From Physcia stellaris (taxonomy: Eukaryota > Ascomycota > Lecanoromycetes > Caliciales > Physciaceae): a stretch of DNA of 64,000 nt. How positions within the stretch are numbered: position 1 is the first letter of the stretch; each line of letters begins with the position of its first letter. The notes beneath the pieces are model-generated. The model saw only the letters and a program-made list of their open reading frames with translations, had not been told where the DNA came from and did no database searches. The stretch spans positions 186,001 through 250,000 of the forward strand of contig JABSSW010000010.1 in NCBI GenBank assembly GCA_018902385.1, written 5' to 3'. This document shows, one piece after another, positions 10,762 through 22,708 of the stretch. The position numbers were made by a program, and so were the translations under genes.

Positions 10762-12864
10762 GTGTTAGCTTTTCATTCTTTCTTTTCTTCGAATATCTCT
10801 ATGGCTCCTTCTCTTTCTTAAGTTTTTTTTCGAGGGAATACGCGGACATACCCGATTCTATTTGTATATTCCACGATCTTTTCTTTGCTGAAGACTTTGC
10901 TGACGTCGTTAAGATCAGTTCTCCCTCACATTGTCATGATACGATTAATGTACATTGCATCAAGCAATATAGAATAATTTCGATCGGTGCAATCAAATAA
11001 TTATACTCATGGACGATCCACAACTCTTTCGTAATGTATTCAAATCAACTATAAATCATCTCCGAATCACAATCCAGTGAATTGACCAATTAAGTCATGA
11101 AACTCAAAGAAAAACTTCTCCCATAAATCAGCCATCGCGCTTCAGAGTGCTGTAATCGTATCTTATTTCACGAAACAGAATTCCGTTCATCCTTCCCGCC
11201 TCCTCTTCCCAAGAACAAAGGTCAGATGTCAAAAAAAGGCTACCGGTAAGCGCCCCCCGCCCCCATTATTCCCATGAGCGCACCCCCAGCTGGGGACAGA
11301 AACCGAAACCAACCCCAGAGACTATCCGATCCCCATCTCCGACCAACAAAACGGACCTTTTTATTAGAAGAACTCAATAGTTTCAGTACTTCACGTCAAG
11401 ATTCAAGATCCTTGCACATACAAAGCCTTGATGAAGAGTAAATCTCAACATATTGATCTCGCTTATCTCATTCAGATTCATCTGCTGCTTATTTTCTGCC
11501 TAGGGCCTCACCTTCTGGCCCAGTCTATCAGAATCTGTAGACTTCGAAGCACACCGATTGAGAGCTCTCTTATTGGCAGCGAGGCGCTTGACTAGAATGG
11601 ATGGCGAGGCAGGTTATTGAACCCGAAACAATCGCTGCAAAGAGAACCCCGATCAATCAGGCGAAGTCGAAATATCGCACGAATACCTCAACAACACCAT
11701 GCTCGATTGATGGACTTGAGCACTCGAGCGGCTTGAAGCCTAAATCAAGTCAATCTAATCATCTCTAGGAGGTTCGTGAGCTCTACCACGTAATTCGCCC
11801 TTTGATTTTTATTTTCCTGTCCGAGCAGGCCACTTCATCCACCTTTACCCCCACGGCCTCGCCTGGCTCACTTCCTGTATTAAGATTTTTCAGCTTTGGC
11901 AACCTCCATCCCTCGTCGTCCTCGATTGAGAGGTGGGAGAGGAGAGGGAGGGGGAGAAGGTGGGGGATTTTTGGGTTTTGGGTTTTGAATTTGGATTGGG
12001 AGAGGGGGTGGTTGGAATCGTTGATGTGGAGGGGAGGAATGAAAGTCACGACAGGGGTCGGGGGATGGACGGATTATGGGCATGAATGTTGTTAGGCTTC
12101 GCTGGAGGGCGGGAGGCTTCGCTGGAGGGCCGGGAGATGATCGAACGAATGAGTGAAATGATATATTGGCATGTTAATCGTAGGACTGAAACACAACAGC
12201 GCGCAGAGAGTACCAAAATATATACACAAAAACTGCCTCCCTTAATTAAAAACCAGAATCCATGCGAGATTGCATACTCACCGAATTATCCCCAAGTGTT
12301 CATGCGACTGGAAATACCTGAAAGATCGACCGTCAAAGCCCCCAGAGCTAGACAAATGACATCTCCCATATTGATCGATTCCACGTCTCTCGCTTCTCGC
12401 ATCTTTCGATGGGTATGTGACAGGGTTCGGCGAACCGTTGGTGGTATGGGAAACGTAAGTGACGCAGAGATTACGGCAGATATGGGTTACTGATTGCCGA
12501 TTACTCTCAGTCACTATTGTGCTTATCAGACGGTGGCGCATTCGATGTTAATTGCTAATGTTCTTTTTTTGGAAACAGGAAGCAGGTATTCATTTATTGT
12601 TGGCTTTGAGGGTCACGGACGATGTTCGAGAAAGTAATTGGATCTTTTATATTAGGAGGGGTGTTACGGCCTTTTAGGGTTGCTTTGGGTTTAAGGGCAT
12701 GTTGAATGCCCAGTACAATATGCTTCGCGGATCTTAGATGCTCCGTATTCGAATTGCCAAAGGCATCGCTGCAGCTGTCCAACGAATCAAAAATCTTGTC
12801 CAGATCGCAGAGATCCGAGTCCACAGCTTGACTCCATACTTCGTGCAGCTTGTGCATTCTCCGA
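10762..12864. other. Long intergenic stretch, no supported gene
   Basis: About 2.1 kb with only short conflicting open frames on both strands. Features noted: a pyrimidine-rich 3' region just after the membrane-protein gene, a C-rich tract near 11250-11290, purine-rich DNA near 11930-12060, and a direct repeat of about 20 bp (AGGCTTCGCTGGAGGGC) at 12091-12135. The right end is the 3' flank of the peroxidase gene. Confidence 0.5.
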
Positions 12865-14524
12865 TCAAGGTCGGCCGACAGCCGCACCAGGGAATTTGGC
12901 AGCGAAGTCGTCGTTGTAGTTCGCTTCGAGTTCTAGTCAGCTTCATCTACTCATGCCCAAAGAAATCCAGCACGACGAATCGCTTACCGATCTTAGCACA
13001 ACTCGGATCGACAAAAGGATCGATCTTCGAGTGCAGTAAATTCAACGCCGACCCCAGCACCGTCCCCAAGCTCTCGCTCCTCAGGAAATCCGGCACCAGC
13101 GCCAAAGTGATCTGATAGAAATAGCACACGAATTTCTGGGGATTGGTCAGATCGGTCGTGTGGTACGCGCCACCGGTGATATCGCCCAGGTCGACCCCAG
13201 TAAAGGTGTTCACTTTGCCGGTATTACCTCCTACGGAGACAGCCTCTGGGACAGCGGCGGCAATTTTGACCAGATCGAGAGCGAACGATGCGGGGCTGTA
13301 TTCATTGACAGCGCCAAGTGGTCGGCGATACCAATTATCTGGGATGCGCTCCCAACCGGGCTGCCAACTTAGCTTGCCATCCGCTGCCTCGGTGATGGCG
13401 AAGAAGGACTTGAGAGTTTCCTTGTCGAGAAGGCCATTGGGGTACTCCGCGGAGTGATTGGACATTAGGGACGGGATGAAGGTATGAGCTGCATTGGCGA
13501 CTGCAAGTCCTGAGAATGGCCCGAAAAAGAAGTAGGGGTTTGTGGATTTGGAGTCTTCAAATACAGTTTTCAGATGTGTGATCAGTACATTTAGGTCGTA
13601 GTTGGGGACTGCGGCGTTCTTCTGTAGATCGTACAGAGCTTGGAATTTCTCGACGCGCAGACTGTCGACATCGCCGTTGTAGACTACCATGCGGCTCAGT
13701 CAGTATTTCTCCTTGTGATTCACCGCTGTGAACAGCAGGATAGCATAGTATGAGGGAAACATGGTTATGGCAATTAAAGTGCTGAACGACGTACGGTAAT
13801 AATCGCCACGACCTGGACTTGCGTCACTCTCATACTTGTTGTGACTTCCAGATAGACCATCCCCAGCGCCGAGAAGAGGGGAGGTTAACGTCTGTGGCTG
13901 CTTGCCACCAATGCTCCAAGTATCTCCGCTAATCAACAGTCAATGTCCAGTTGCTTCTTTGATGATTAACAGCTTACACAACGTCTCCATCAACCAATGT
14001 AGCATACACGCTCAACGGAATCCCAAAGTTCAGTGCCAGACCTGAAGGAGGTAAGCCAACAAGATGCTTCAAGCATATTGCGCAATATACATACCGTAGA
14101 CCTGCTGAGTAGCTGTCGCCGCCACTGTAAGTGGAACTACACCACTCTGCATAATATCTGGTCAGATCCACCATTCCAACCACCTTATCAGGCAAACGAG
14201 GTGTTCTCTTACCCGAGGAAAGTAGCCATGGTTTGCAAGCGCGTTGAGGCCGGGGCAGGGACCTCTTATGTCCTTAGGGCCAGGAGCTTTCCATACGTGG
14301 TCACCAGTGACATCAATATGTTGATTCTCGTTGAAAGTTGTGAAAGGGAGACCAGCCGGGCCAGTCTGTCTCTTCTCCTTTGCTGCATCTTCTGGTACGG
14401 CAGCTTTTTGGTCGAGGTTCCGTTTCAAGAAGTTGGGATCCTTGAGGGCCTGCTCAGCATAAGGGCACAAGGCATGAGTGGAAGATGCAAGGAGAAGACC
14501 TGTGAGCACATAGGTAAGCTTCAT
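12865..14524 (-). CDS. Secreted heme-thiolate peroxidase (unspecific peroxygenase / chloroperoxidase family)
   Basis: Predicted extracellular heme-thiolate enzyme that uses peroxide to oxidise or halogenate organic substrates (Peroxidase_2 family). Exons (minus): 14524-14213, 14146-14095, 14041-13978, 13928-13795, 13683-12988 and 12932-12865, giving 441 aa. All five introns keep frame and join into family motifs. Seen: signal peptide residues 1-18, a possible Kex2 KR site near 52, the proximal heme Cys90 in RGPCPGLNALANHGYFPR, the GSHNKYESD..PGRGD region, the GWERIPDNWYRR block and a C-terminal FPGA. The ESD triad differs from the common EGD/EHD, so the distal acid-base set should be checked. 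The last intron is essential: without it the protein would end too early. Confidence 0.9.
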
Positions 14525-16171
14525 CTCGACTTTGTTCTACTTGATCAATGTCCGTCGGGTTGGATTTGGTCAGGGAGAGTTGATCTTATAGGCGATGTCT
14601 CTCACCGATCGCGCTAGGCCGTCGAACTTCTTTCCAAACATCAACAGGGTACCCTCTTTCATGTCTTCGGATCTGCTCGTTTCGAATGACGTAGAGGTAT
14701 CGCCCACTTTCAGTCCACTAATGCTACGACTCTTGTCCTACTACATACTCCGATGACCAATAAGGGTCTTTCATCCACAGTCCCGGATTTCCTCGATCGA
14801 ACGAGGTAGGCATACTATCGCCCACATTGAGTCCACTAGTGATACTAATAAAGCTTTGCTGCACACCTGTGTCTGGTGACGGCTGGATCTGCTGGGATAT
14901 TTAGAGACATCATGATGTAAGGTAGATGAGATGGAAAGCCGGGGTGTAGTAACAAAAAGGTAATGGCTGAGCCTTATGATGGATGGGTGCATGTGCCGTA
15001 TGGCGTGCTTCGCCTCTGGTTTGACGAGCTTAGAAATAGACAGCTTTTCATTTGACCACCGAAGAAAAACGGGGACCGTCCCGTTGCGCAGCCCCAACAT
15101 TCCTATGGGTTGCAGAAAGAAGTACCCGGTCAGCAGATCGGGCTAGAACAATCGTAGATACTCGGGCTGAGCTTTGAGGTGAGGATCATATCTTTGCAGG
15201 CTTCGTCAACCTTTATACTTGGTCAAAAGCACGATTCTCCAGGGGCATACTGTTGGCCTTCCAACATATACGCTCTAATACGACCTGTCAGCCGTCGCAG
15301 TGAGACCTTGGTGGTTGAGTCCTTCGTCGCGGTTGATCAAGTAAAAAACCATTGATGGAAACCATGACAGGAAGTCTCCAACTCCGGGTATCATAGCTTG
15401 TTCTAATCCACTAGTGAGATCAAAAAACGCCCACGCGTCACCATTTGTCTGAGATATCGACTTATTTCACGGCTGGGTACTAAGTGGTGCGTTTTCTTCG
15501 CATACAGCTTGATAGACTGTGATTACTTGACTTGGGACGGCATCAGAAGATGATATCTTCTTCATGTCATATTGATATGCTGTGTGGCAAGCATTAGCAT
15601 ACGTCTCGCCACAATCAAAATTTAGAGTTTTGACGCTGGGGAGGCAGGATTACACTACACCACCAGACCATGGGACCAAGAAGCGAGTGTCTTACCACGA
15701 TACAGGGGCTGTGATCTGCTGACGTATTTTCCTTGGCTGATTGGAGCAGTACAGACACCAACAGGCTTCAGCACACCCGCCATTGCACCCGAATACCAGC
15801 GGATATAGGGTATCTTCGTGAGCCTCGAGATATACTTAGGAATTATAGATCAGAATGGCCATCCTATGACGGTGCACGGTATTCTGTCTTACCAATAAGA
15901 TGTATGGCAGGCTGAGCCAGTCCTTCTGGCATCTAGCAGGACTGTGGCCTATCAAGCTGATTGGCTGAGAGCAATGATCTATCTCCATCTTGGCAGGCTA
16001 TAAAGACTTTGAGACTTTGCATCGTACCTGCTTGCAGTTCCAATTGGACTTCACGGTAGACATTGAAAGAAAATCCAAGAGATACGGACTAGCCAACATG
16101 GGCGAGTTTTTCTTGGTTTTTCTTGGCGGACACTACGTCATTCCATCTTCCCCTCGACGCGTCTCAATCTC
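14525..16171. other. Intergenic, no supported gene
   Basis: About 1.6 kb. It starts as the promoter of the peroxidase gene. A diverged duplication (TATCGCCCAC..GAGTCCACTA type) occurs near 14697-14727 and 14815-14845. Elsewhere only short open frames without coding character. Confidence 0.5.
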
Positions 16172-19024
16172 CTACTTCCGGTCTTCCAGATCTGTCAACC
16201 AGGCATCGTCCTTCTTTGGCTTTGCCCTGTAGACATCTCCGGTCACACTGATCTCAAATTCTTCGTCTTTTCCACGACCTTCGGCCTCTAGCTTTCTCAC
16301 GAGTGACAGCACCTGCTCCCCAAACTGCTTAATGTCGTCCTCGTAGTGAAGGAAGGCCACCAGAAGTATATCTACCCCCAGCGACTTGATGAGCATGATC
16401 CGTTCCGCGATCTGTTCCGGAGTTCCAATCAACTTCGTCCTGAAGCCGTCATTGTACTGCACGAGGTCCTCGAACTTGGAATTCGCCCACATGCCCGTCT
16501 TGTTCGAGGTTGATGCGCCTGCGTTCTTGACAGCGTCTCCGAAGGCTTCGACGGCTTCTTTATTGGCCTTGCCTTGAATCTCCTGCAGCACACGTATGGC
16601 CTCTTCCTCGGTCTCTCGGGCGATGACAAAGCCATTGACAGCGAATTTGACCTGACCTTCACGGCCGTGCTGCTTGGCTCGCTCCTTCACGTCCGCAATC
16701 TGTTCTTGAAACCCTTCAAGCGTATTGCCGTTCATGAAATAATAGTCTGAGCCAGCGGCCGCATTCTCACGTGCATCAATAGAATTGCCACCCTGGAAAA
16801 TTTCCGGCCACGGTCGACCAGGTTTGGATACTGGTTTTGGCTTCAAAGGATATTCATGGAATTGATAGAAGTCGCCCTTGAAATTGAAGTGGTCCTCGGT
16901 CCATATCCCTTTCAAGCAGGCAATAAATTCTCGGCTGCGACGATATCTCTCTCCATGATCGAGCCACCATTGGCCGATCGAGGTAAACTCTTGCTTGAAC
17001 CAACCGGAAACGACGTTGACGGCGACACGTCCTTTGCTGTAATTGTCGATACTAGCGATTTGTTTCGCAGCCACAGCTGGATTCCAGGGACCTGGCAGTA
17101 AAGCCGCCATCACTATAAGGCGTTCTGTGTGATGGAGTATGGCCTGTGAGAAGGAGACGGATTCGTGTTGATTTTCCTAAGCACTGTGAGCTCTAGGCGG
17201 ATTCTTTGGTACTAGGGAGACCAACAGCACCGTATCCTGCCATGAATCGAATCTGAGAGAGGGCGTACTCGAATCCCCACTGCTCTGCAGTCCGAGCATA
17301 ACGAGCATTTGAATCAAGGTCCCATTTCGTGCGTTGCTCGATCTTTGAGATAACCAAGCCTCCAGACACATTGGGTACCCAGTATCTGTCAGATTTTGTC
17401 AGTGAAAACATTTCTTTCTCCTGGCAAACTTACGCAAATTTGATTCGCGATGGATCAGAGTTGAGCTTGTCAGCGTATTCCAGGGAGCCTTCGGCTTTCA
17501 CTTCGCTATGTCCATTAATAGCGCCGTTAAAACTAGGTTCTTTGGTCTTTTCGGTCCCGATTGGCACCACTAGACGTTTGCCAGATATGGAGCCATTCCT
17601 TAATTTATCGAGTGCGCCATTAATACCCTCTAGCCCTCCATCGGCTACAGATACTTCAGGAGGCTGCAGTGCTTTATTCACCAAAAGTTGTTCCAACCAA
17701 CTCATAACTGATTCCCCTAATGTGGGGACAATGTGAAACAACTTTATGGGAACGGCGTGATATTTGACGCCCGGAAGCCTTGTCTTAGGCAACCCTGTCA
17801 GGCCAACGAGATGTCCTTGTTCGCTTCCCTTGGATCGTTGCAAACTTTCCTGCAAATGCGTGGCGGTCTCTTTGCCAACGGTATCCAATGCAAACCGTAG
17901 TTTGCCTTTGGTAATACTACGGATGATTTCAGTGGCTCGAGATGGGTCATGCCTATCGACCAAGACATCAGCACCTGCATCGACTAGTCGCGCTCCGTGC
18001 CGAACGACATCAGCGACAGCAATGACTCTTAAACCAGCCAATTTAGCGAGCTGAAGTGCCGTTAGACCAGTGATTGAAGACGCTGTTCAATCAGTCTTTG
18101 TAGGCGAATTCTCGGGAAAGAACTTACCACCCCAAATAGCAAACCAGTCACCTGCCGTTGGACGTTCTATGTCCAAAATGCTCTCAAACGCCTCGTGTCG
18201 CACATCTTCTGGGACTTCATCTCGGTTTAGTTTTTTGACAATTGCAAGCAGATCGGGTCCAGTCGGCGCATCTTTGGCTTTGGTGAAATCTAAACCCAGA
18301 GAGACCCCTAAGGATAGTATCGCGCTCACGAACGCAACACCCAGAGCAGCACCCACATTGGCTGATAAGGTTGTAGGTAGTCTTGCGACGTTAAAATCAG
18401 TCGTCACAAGATATTCTTGATAAGCGGCTTTGCGAACATCCCGATAATCCGTCGACGGACCAAATACCTACCAGCCATCAGGAACCCAAATTAACCTGAT
18501 TACGATTTTGCGGGGTACGTACAACATCGCCCGGCTTTACTCGAGATACCCCTTTCCCAGTCTTAACCACGATACCAGCAAAGTCGCGCCCATTGACCCA
18601 AGGAAAGGACGGAAGACCGAAGTTGTAGTCGCTACTCGGTAAATCAGTCGTCTACCCCATGTAGACTATCTCACGGGATCTGCGTACGGTCCCTTCCAGT
18701 CCACTGGATTCAGGCCAACTGCCAGAACCTGAGTAAGTCAGTCAACTGCACACTGATCTGGGAAGGACTTCGCACTTGAACGAGTATTTCCCTTTCTGAT
18801 CGTAGTTCCGGTATATGGCCGTTCTTTTCCAGTGCATACTTCTGTCTTGGACCATGCAGCAAGAGGACGTCTTGCTGGGGTTTCGGGAGGTGCTGGAAAA
18901 CATCTTCGTCCTGATAGGCATCCGTATGACCATTAGTATGGAGGTAAGGGCTATTATCGTCCCCTTTCTTCGAATACCCTGCTACCTCGCTGTCTCCATT
19001 ACTGTGCTGCGAAATGGAAGGCAT
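16172..19024 (-). CDS. Fused MDR reductase - SfnG-like FMN-dependent sulfone monooxygenase
   Basis: One gene of seven exons (minus): 19024-18776, 18728-18688, 18631-18523, 18467-18128, 18082-17434, 17385-17226 and 17176-16172, 850 aa, with introns of 45-56 nt. Residues about 45-420 form an MDR/quinone-oxidoreductase (ToxD-like) domain: NPVDWKGPDYNFG, FPWVNGRDFAG, and the nucleotide loop WGASSITGL. A 40-residue linker leads to a luciferase-like monooxygenase (about 459-850) close to SfnG, which cleaves dimethylsulfone or related sulfones with FMNH2: YWVPNVSGGLVISKIEQRT, HESVSFS, VNVVSGWFKQEF, FQGGNS. The joining intron (17386-17433) is in frame, and no Met lies between the MDR C-terminus and the SfnG start except one just inside the intron. 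Inference: sulfur scavenging, with the MDR part perhaps linked to redox supply. It is divergent from the permease gene. Confidence 0.85.
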
Positions 19025-19548
19025 AGCTAGGATGATTACAAGAGCAATTGCAAGTCAGACTTTCCATATCGTCTTTGTCGATCCCATCACGTTTCTAGTC
19101 TTTTCCTGTCGCAATCCTCTAGACTTCGGTCTTGTGGGGCACAGCCCAAAAAAGTTGGCTACGATATCGACGATAACCATTGCAGATACTAATGTTGTGC
19201 AACCATCCCCCACCATATGCGGGGTTTACCTCACGCGTGCACCCAGCGCCAACGTGACTGGATGAATTCTCGACCGGTGTTTTTGCTTTTGTTCGTCTTT
19301 CATCATGCCTTTCGCGGTTCAAATAACGTGCTCGGGTGGACTTGGCCCTAAGTCCTTTAGTGGACGCTAGCTGCTTTTCTGCGCGTCGCTTGCTAGGTTC
19401 AGTACGGATCAAGGTATGGATTGCAGTATACTGAAAGTTCACGTCTTCGGCAGTCTAGCATCTGTCCCAGTTCGTCTTCATCCTTCTGTTCCAGTCCGTA
19501 TTCCTCGTTCATCACCCTTCATATTCCATCTCATCTCATTCAACCGTC

Positions 19549-20547
19549 ATGGCCAACGATAATCGGACTCATCAGCTCAGAGATATCGCAAACAAAGACC
19601 CACGCCACGAAGGGAGGTATGATGAGCTGGCCAAGGGTGAACTGAGCTCGAATTCCTCGCAAAGTGGAACCAACCACCTTGTCCCAGTTCCAGTGACGTT
19701 GAAGGCTCAACTTGGAAGTCCGGTAGAACCAAGAGAACTTTTCCACCACAGATTACAGACAACGAACTGATAAATACATAGACTGCGTTAGCAATAGGGG
19801 CCTTTTCCACCACTCTGACAACATTATCGCTTTCATTGATGGAATGGCGAGGCGTGACGATAACCAATGTCTACATTGGCAACTTCCTTTTTGTTGCAGG
19901 TCTGACTAAAGAAGAATGATGGGTTCCTTATGTTACTGAACAGATTCCGCAGGCATTGGCATGGTCATTTCTGCTCAGTGGGAACTTGTCCTGGGAAATA
20001 CTTACGCCTACACTGTGCTATCGGCATTTGGCTTCTTCTACGGGGGCTTCGGGGCCATCATCACGCCTTTGTTCGGAGTTACAGCGTCTTATGGCCCCGA
20101 CACCACTGAGTACAACAACGCGCTAGGGTTTTTTGTATTATGTCAGTGATCCCTTTTCCAACCTCCGAGGATCCCACCACTGACTGATGTGACCAGTGTG
20201 GGCTGTGTGGAATCTTTTCTTCCTGATTGGATCCCTACCACTGTAAGTGAATCTGAAGCTGGCAATCATGGCAAGCACGAGACTTATTGAAGGGTAGCAA
20301 TCTTGTGTACATTGGCATCTTCTTCACGGTCCAAATGGCTTTCACATTGGTAGCAGCATCATACTTTGCAACCGCGGACGGCCACGTTTACGCTGGCACA
20401 GCGCTCAAAAAGGCAGCTGGGGCATTTGCCTTTGTGGCTGGTATGCTGGGCTACTATACGGTGGGCAATTTGATGTGCCAACAGGCTCTATTCTTCTCCT
20501 TTCCAATGGGAGATACTAGTCGATTCTTTCAACCGAAGATTGCCTGA
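19549..20547 (+). CDS. GPR1/FUN34/YaaH-family membrane permease
   Basis: Exons 19549-19722, 19782-19899, 19953-20141, 20197-20242 and 20298-20547 give 258 aa, right for the acetate-permease (AcpA/SatP) family. Seen: a polar N-terminus, the family start block GSPTALAIGAFSTTL assembled across the first intron, then FVAGIGMVISAQWELVLGNT, GFFYGGFGA, and a C-terminal helix pair. Six transmembrane helices are expected. Members export or import small organic acids or ammonium. Here it sits between two flavin-dependent desulfurising monooxygenase genes and shares its promoter region with the SfnG fusion, so it may carry a small organosulfur or acid metabolite (inference). The usual NPAPLGL motif is changed to SPTALAI, which hints at altered substrate use. 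Confidence 0.85.
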
Positions 20548-21012
20548 GCCCAGCAACAACAACAAGCGACTCAATATGAGTAGTTGGAGTCCAGCTTCGT
20601 GTGGTATCTTAGGTGGACTTTTGATCAGCCCCGATTTTTGGCATCGGCATTGAAGCAAAGCCCTGGCTCACTATGAATATGTCGAAATCATTTACCTGTT
20701 TGGCGGTATCATTCCATTGGTATTGATGAAGAGACGAATTTTCCTAATGGAAGTGTTCAATGAATGCACACTTACTAGTACTGCGGGAAAAGGCCTTCAA
20801 GTCCGAAGAACGATGAGGCCCTGCATGATTGCGTAAAGTGCTAACTTAGCGTCCTATCCTGCATACAGCTTTAAGCAGATCATCTACTCTAGACCAGGCC
20901 TATGCACTGCCTCACCGGGGAACATCAAATAGCAGACCTACCTGTCACCACCATTTCCGCCATCGACCGGGTCGAGATCATGTCGTGATCCGGGGATGGT
21001 GGTCGCACAAGT
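20548..21012. other. Intergenic between permease and DszC-like gene
   Basis: About 0.5 kb of non-coding DNA. Several stops in all frames. It includes the 3' end of the permease gene and the distal promoter of the DszC-like gene. Confidence 0.5.
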
Positions 21013-21022
21013 ATGACGCCAT
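21013..21022. promoter_or_regulatory. Candidate CYS3/Met4-type bZIP site
   Basis: ATGACGCCAT matches the published Neurospora CYS3 consensus ATGRYRYCAT at every position and lies about 100 bp upstream of the DszC-like start at 21124. A chance match in the 576-bp gap is expected about once in a hundred such gaps. It fits control by sulfur limitation, as expected for organosulfur scavenging. No second copy was found in the divergent promoter at 19025-19548. Confidence 0.55.
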
Positions 21023-21123
21023 CCACCCCTCCTTGTCGTTCCCTTGTCCGAAGAAAGGGCCATCGAACAGGTACTGCAACAGCCAGAATCTGACCTTGAG
21101 AATTGTCGCTGGATTTCGATGTA

Positions 21124-22708
21124 ATGGCTATCACCAACGGCATCAGTGGCGCCAAAGGCACCAACGATCGCTCTGATGATCCACAATTCTCCACGAACCC
21201 AGCTATCTACGATGAGTATCACAAAGCATTCAGCGAGGCACCGCTTCCCTCCAAACCAGACGCGTGGATCCAACGCGCCGCCCAAGTATCAGCCATCCTA
21301 GCCAAAGACGCAGCGGTCCGGGAGAAAGAAAACAAGAGTCCCTTCGCAGAGGTCTCCCTCCTCAAATCAGCTGGCTTGACCAAAGTGTTGGGTCCACAAA
21401 AGTATGGCGGCGGTGGCCAGACATGGGATGTGGCCTACAAGGTAATCCGGGAGATAGCTAAAGCGGACGGGTCCATTGGACAGCTGATCGGATACCATCT
21501 TCTCTGGTCATGGACTTCGGCTGTTGTAGGGACGGACGAGCAGAACGAGCGTACTCAGAAGTTGATTATCGAGAACAATTACTTTGTAGGCGGTGCTGTC
21601 AATCCGAGAGACAATGACCAAAAGATCACGGACGATGGCGACCATATTGTCTTCACCGGCTTCAAGCACTTCAATACCGGTGGGGTGATCTCGGACTTGA
21701 CTGTGCTTGAAGGAGTGGGTAGCTCTTTGCCTACTGTCATACGACTAGAGGGCTGACCAGAGGTAGGTTTACGAGGGGACGGATAAGCATATATTTGCTC
21801 TCGCGCCGACCAAACAACCTGCCATTGTCTTCCTGCATAACTGGGATAACATCGGTCTACGGCTTACAGAGTCCGGGAGCGTCAAGATCGAGGGCGTTAA
21901 AGTTCCCTGGACTGACGCGCTGGGCTGGGACCCAGAAACTAAAACGCCCATCGAAAGTGTGCTCACTATTCCGTGGGCAACGCTACTGCTGCCAACGTAA
22001 GTACAAACATCATCTTCAATTTCCGAACAAAGCTGATCAAGGCCTCGTTGCAGCATCCAACGTAAGCTATTGAGAGTGTTTTCCTACTTCTCCAATTTAT
22101 TTGATGTGTAATTAATTTACTATTCTTACAATCTCCCGAATATCGGAGATTTGTCTCAGCTCAATGCTTACCTAAGATTTGAAAAGCTAATTCTGAAACG
22201 CCTAGTGGTCTTTTCAAACTTCTACATCGGCATCGCCCTCGGCGCCCTCGACTTCGCCTCCAATTACACCGCCAAAAACACGCGCCCCTGGCCCTACGTC
22301 CCCAAACCCGCCGCATCCGGCACCGAAGAACCCTATATCCTGCAACGCTATGGCTCCTTCTTCGCACACCTCCGCGCCGCTGAATCCCTCGCCGATGTCG
22401 CGGGCCTCAAAATCGCCTCCATCTACACGGACCACTCATCCAAACGCGACATCACAGCCGCCCAGCGCGGCGAAGTAGCCGAATGGGTCGCAAGCGTAAA
22501 GGTGGTGGCCACCGATACGGCTCTTAGGGTCACGAGCGGGGTGTTTGAGACGACGGGAGCGAGGGCGACGGCCAGTAAAGTGGGGTTGGATCGGTTTTGG
22601 AGGGATGTGAGGACGCATACGCTGCATGATCCCGTGAGCTACAAGGAGACGGAGTTGGGACGGTATGTGCTTCTGGGGCAGGTTCCGGAGCCAACGTGGT
22701 ATACGTAG
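21124..22708 (+). CDS. DszC/SfnC-like flavin-dependent monooxygenase (acyl-CoA dehydrogenase fold)
   Basis: Predicted FMNH2-dependent monooxygenase of the acyl-CoA dehydrogenase fold, the group that holds dibenzothiophene monooxygenase DszC/TdsC and SfnC. Exons 21124-21714, 21767-21996, an 8-nt microexon 22054-22061, and 22206-22708 give 443 aa. Start chosen at the first ATG of the frame. Seen: KYGGGGQTW, GQLIGYHLLW, FTGFKHFNTGG, the TDKHIFAL block after intron 1, the LLLPTIQLVFSNFYIG block assembled across both sides of the microexon, GARAT, DRFWRD..THTLHDPV, and a C-terminal EPTWYT. With the neighbouring SfnG fusion and a CYS3-like site it suggests oxidative desulfurisation of small organosulfur compounds. 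The exact substrate is not determinable here. Confidence 0.9.

Noticed and set aside
17193-17411. A separate start (MFSLTKSDRYWVP) for the SfnG-like protein
   Set aside because: The Met lies inside a well-formed intron (GTAAGT..GACAG), and the spliced reading matches the SfnG N-terminus better. Kept only as a possible alternative transcript.
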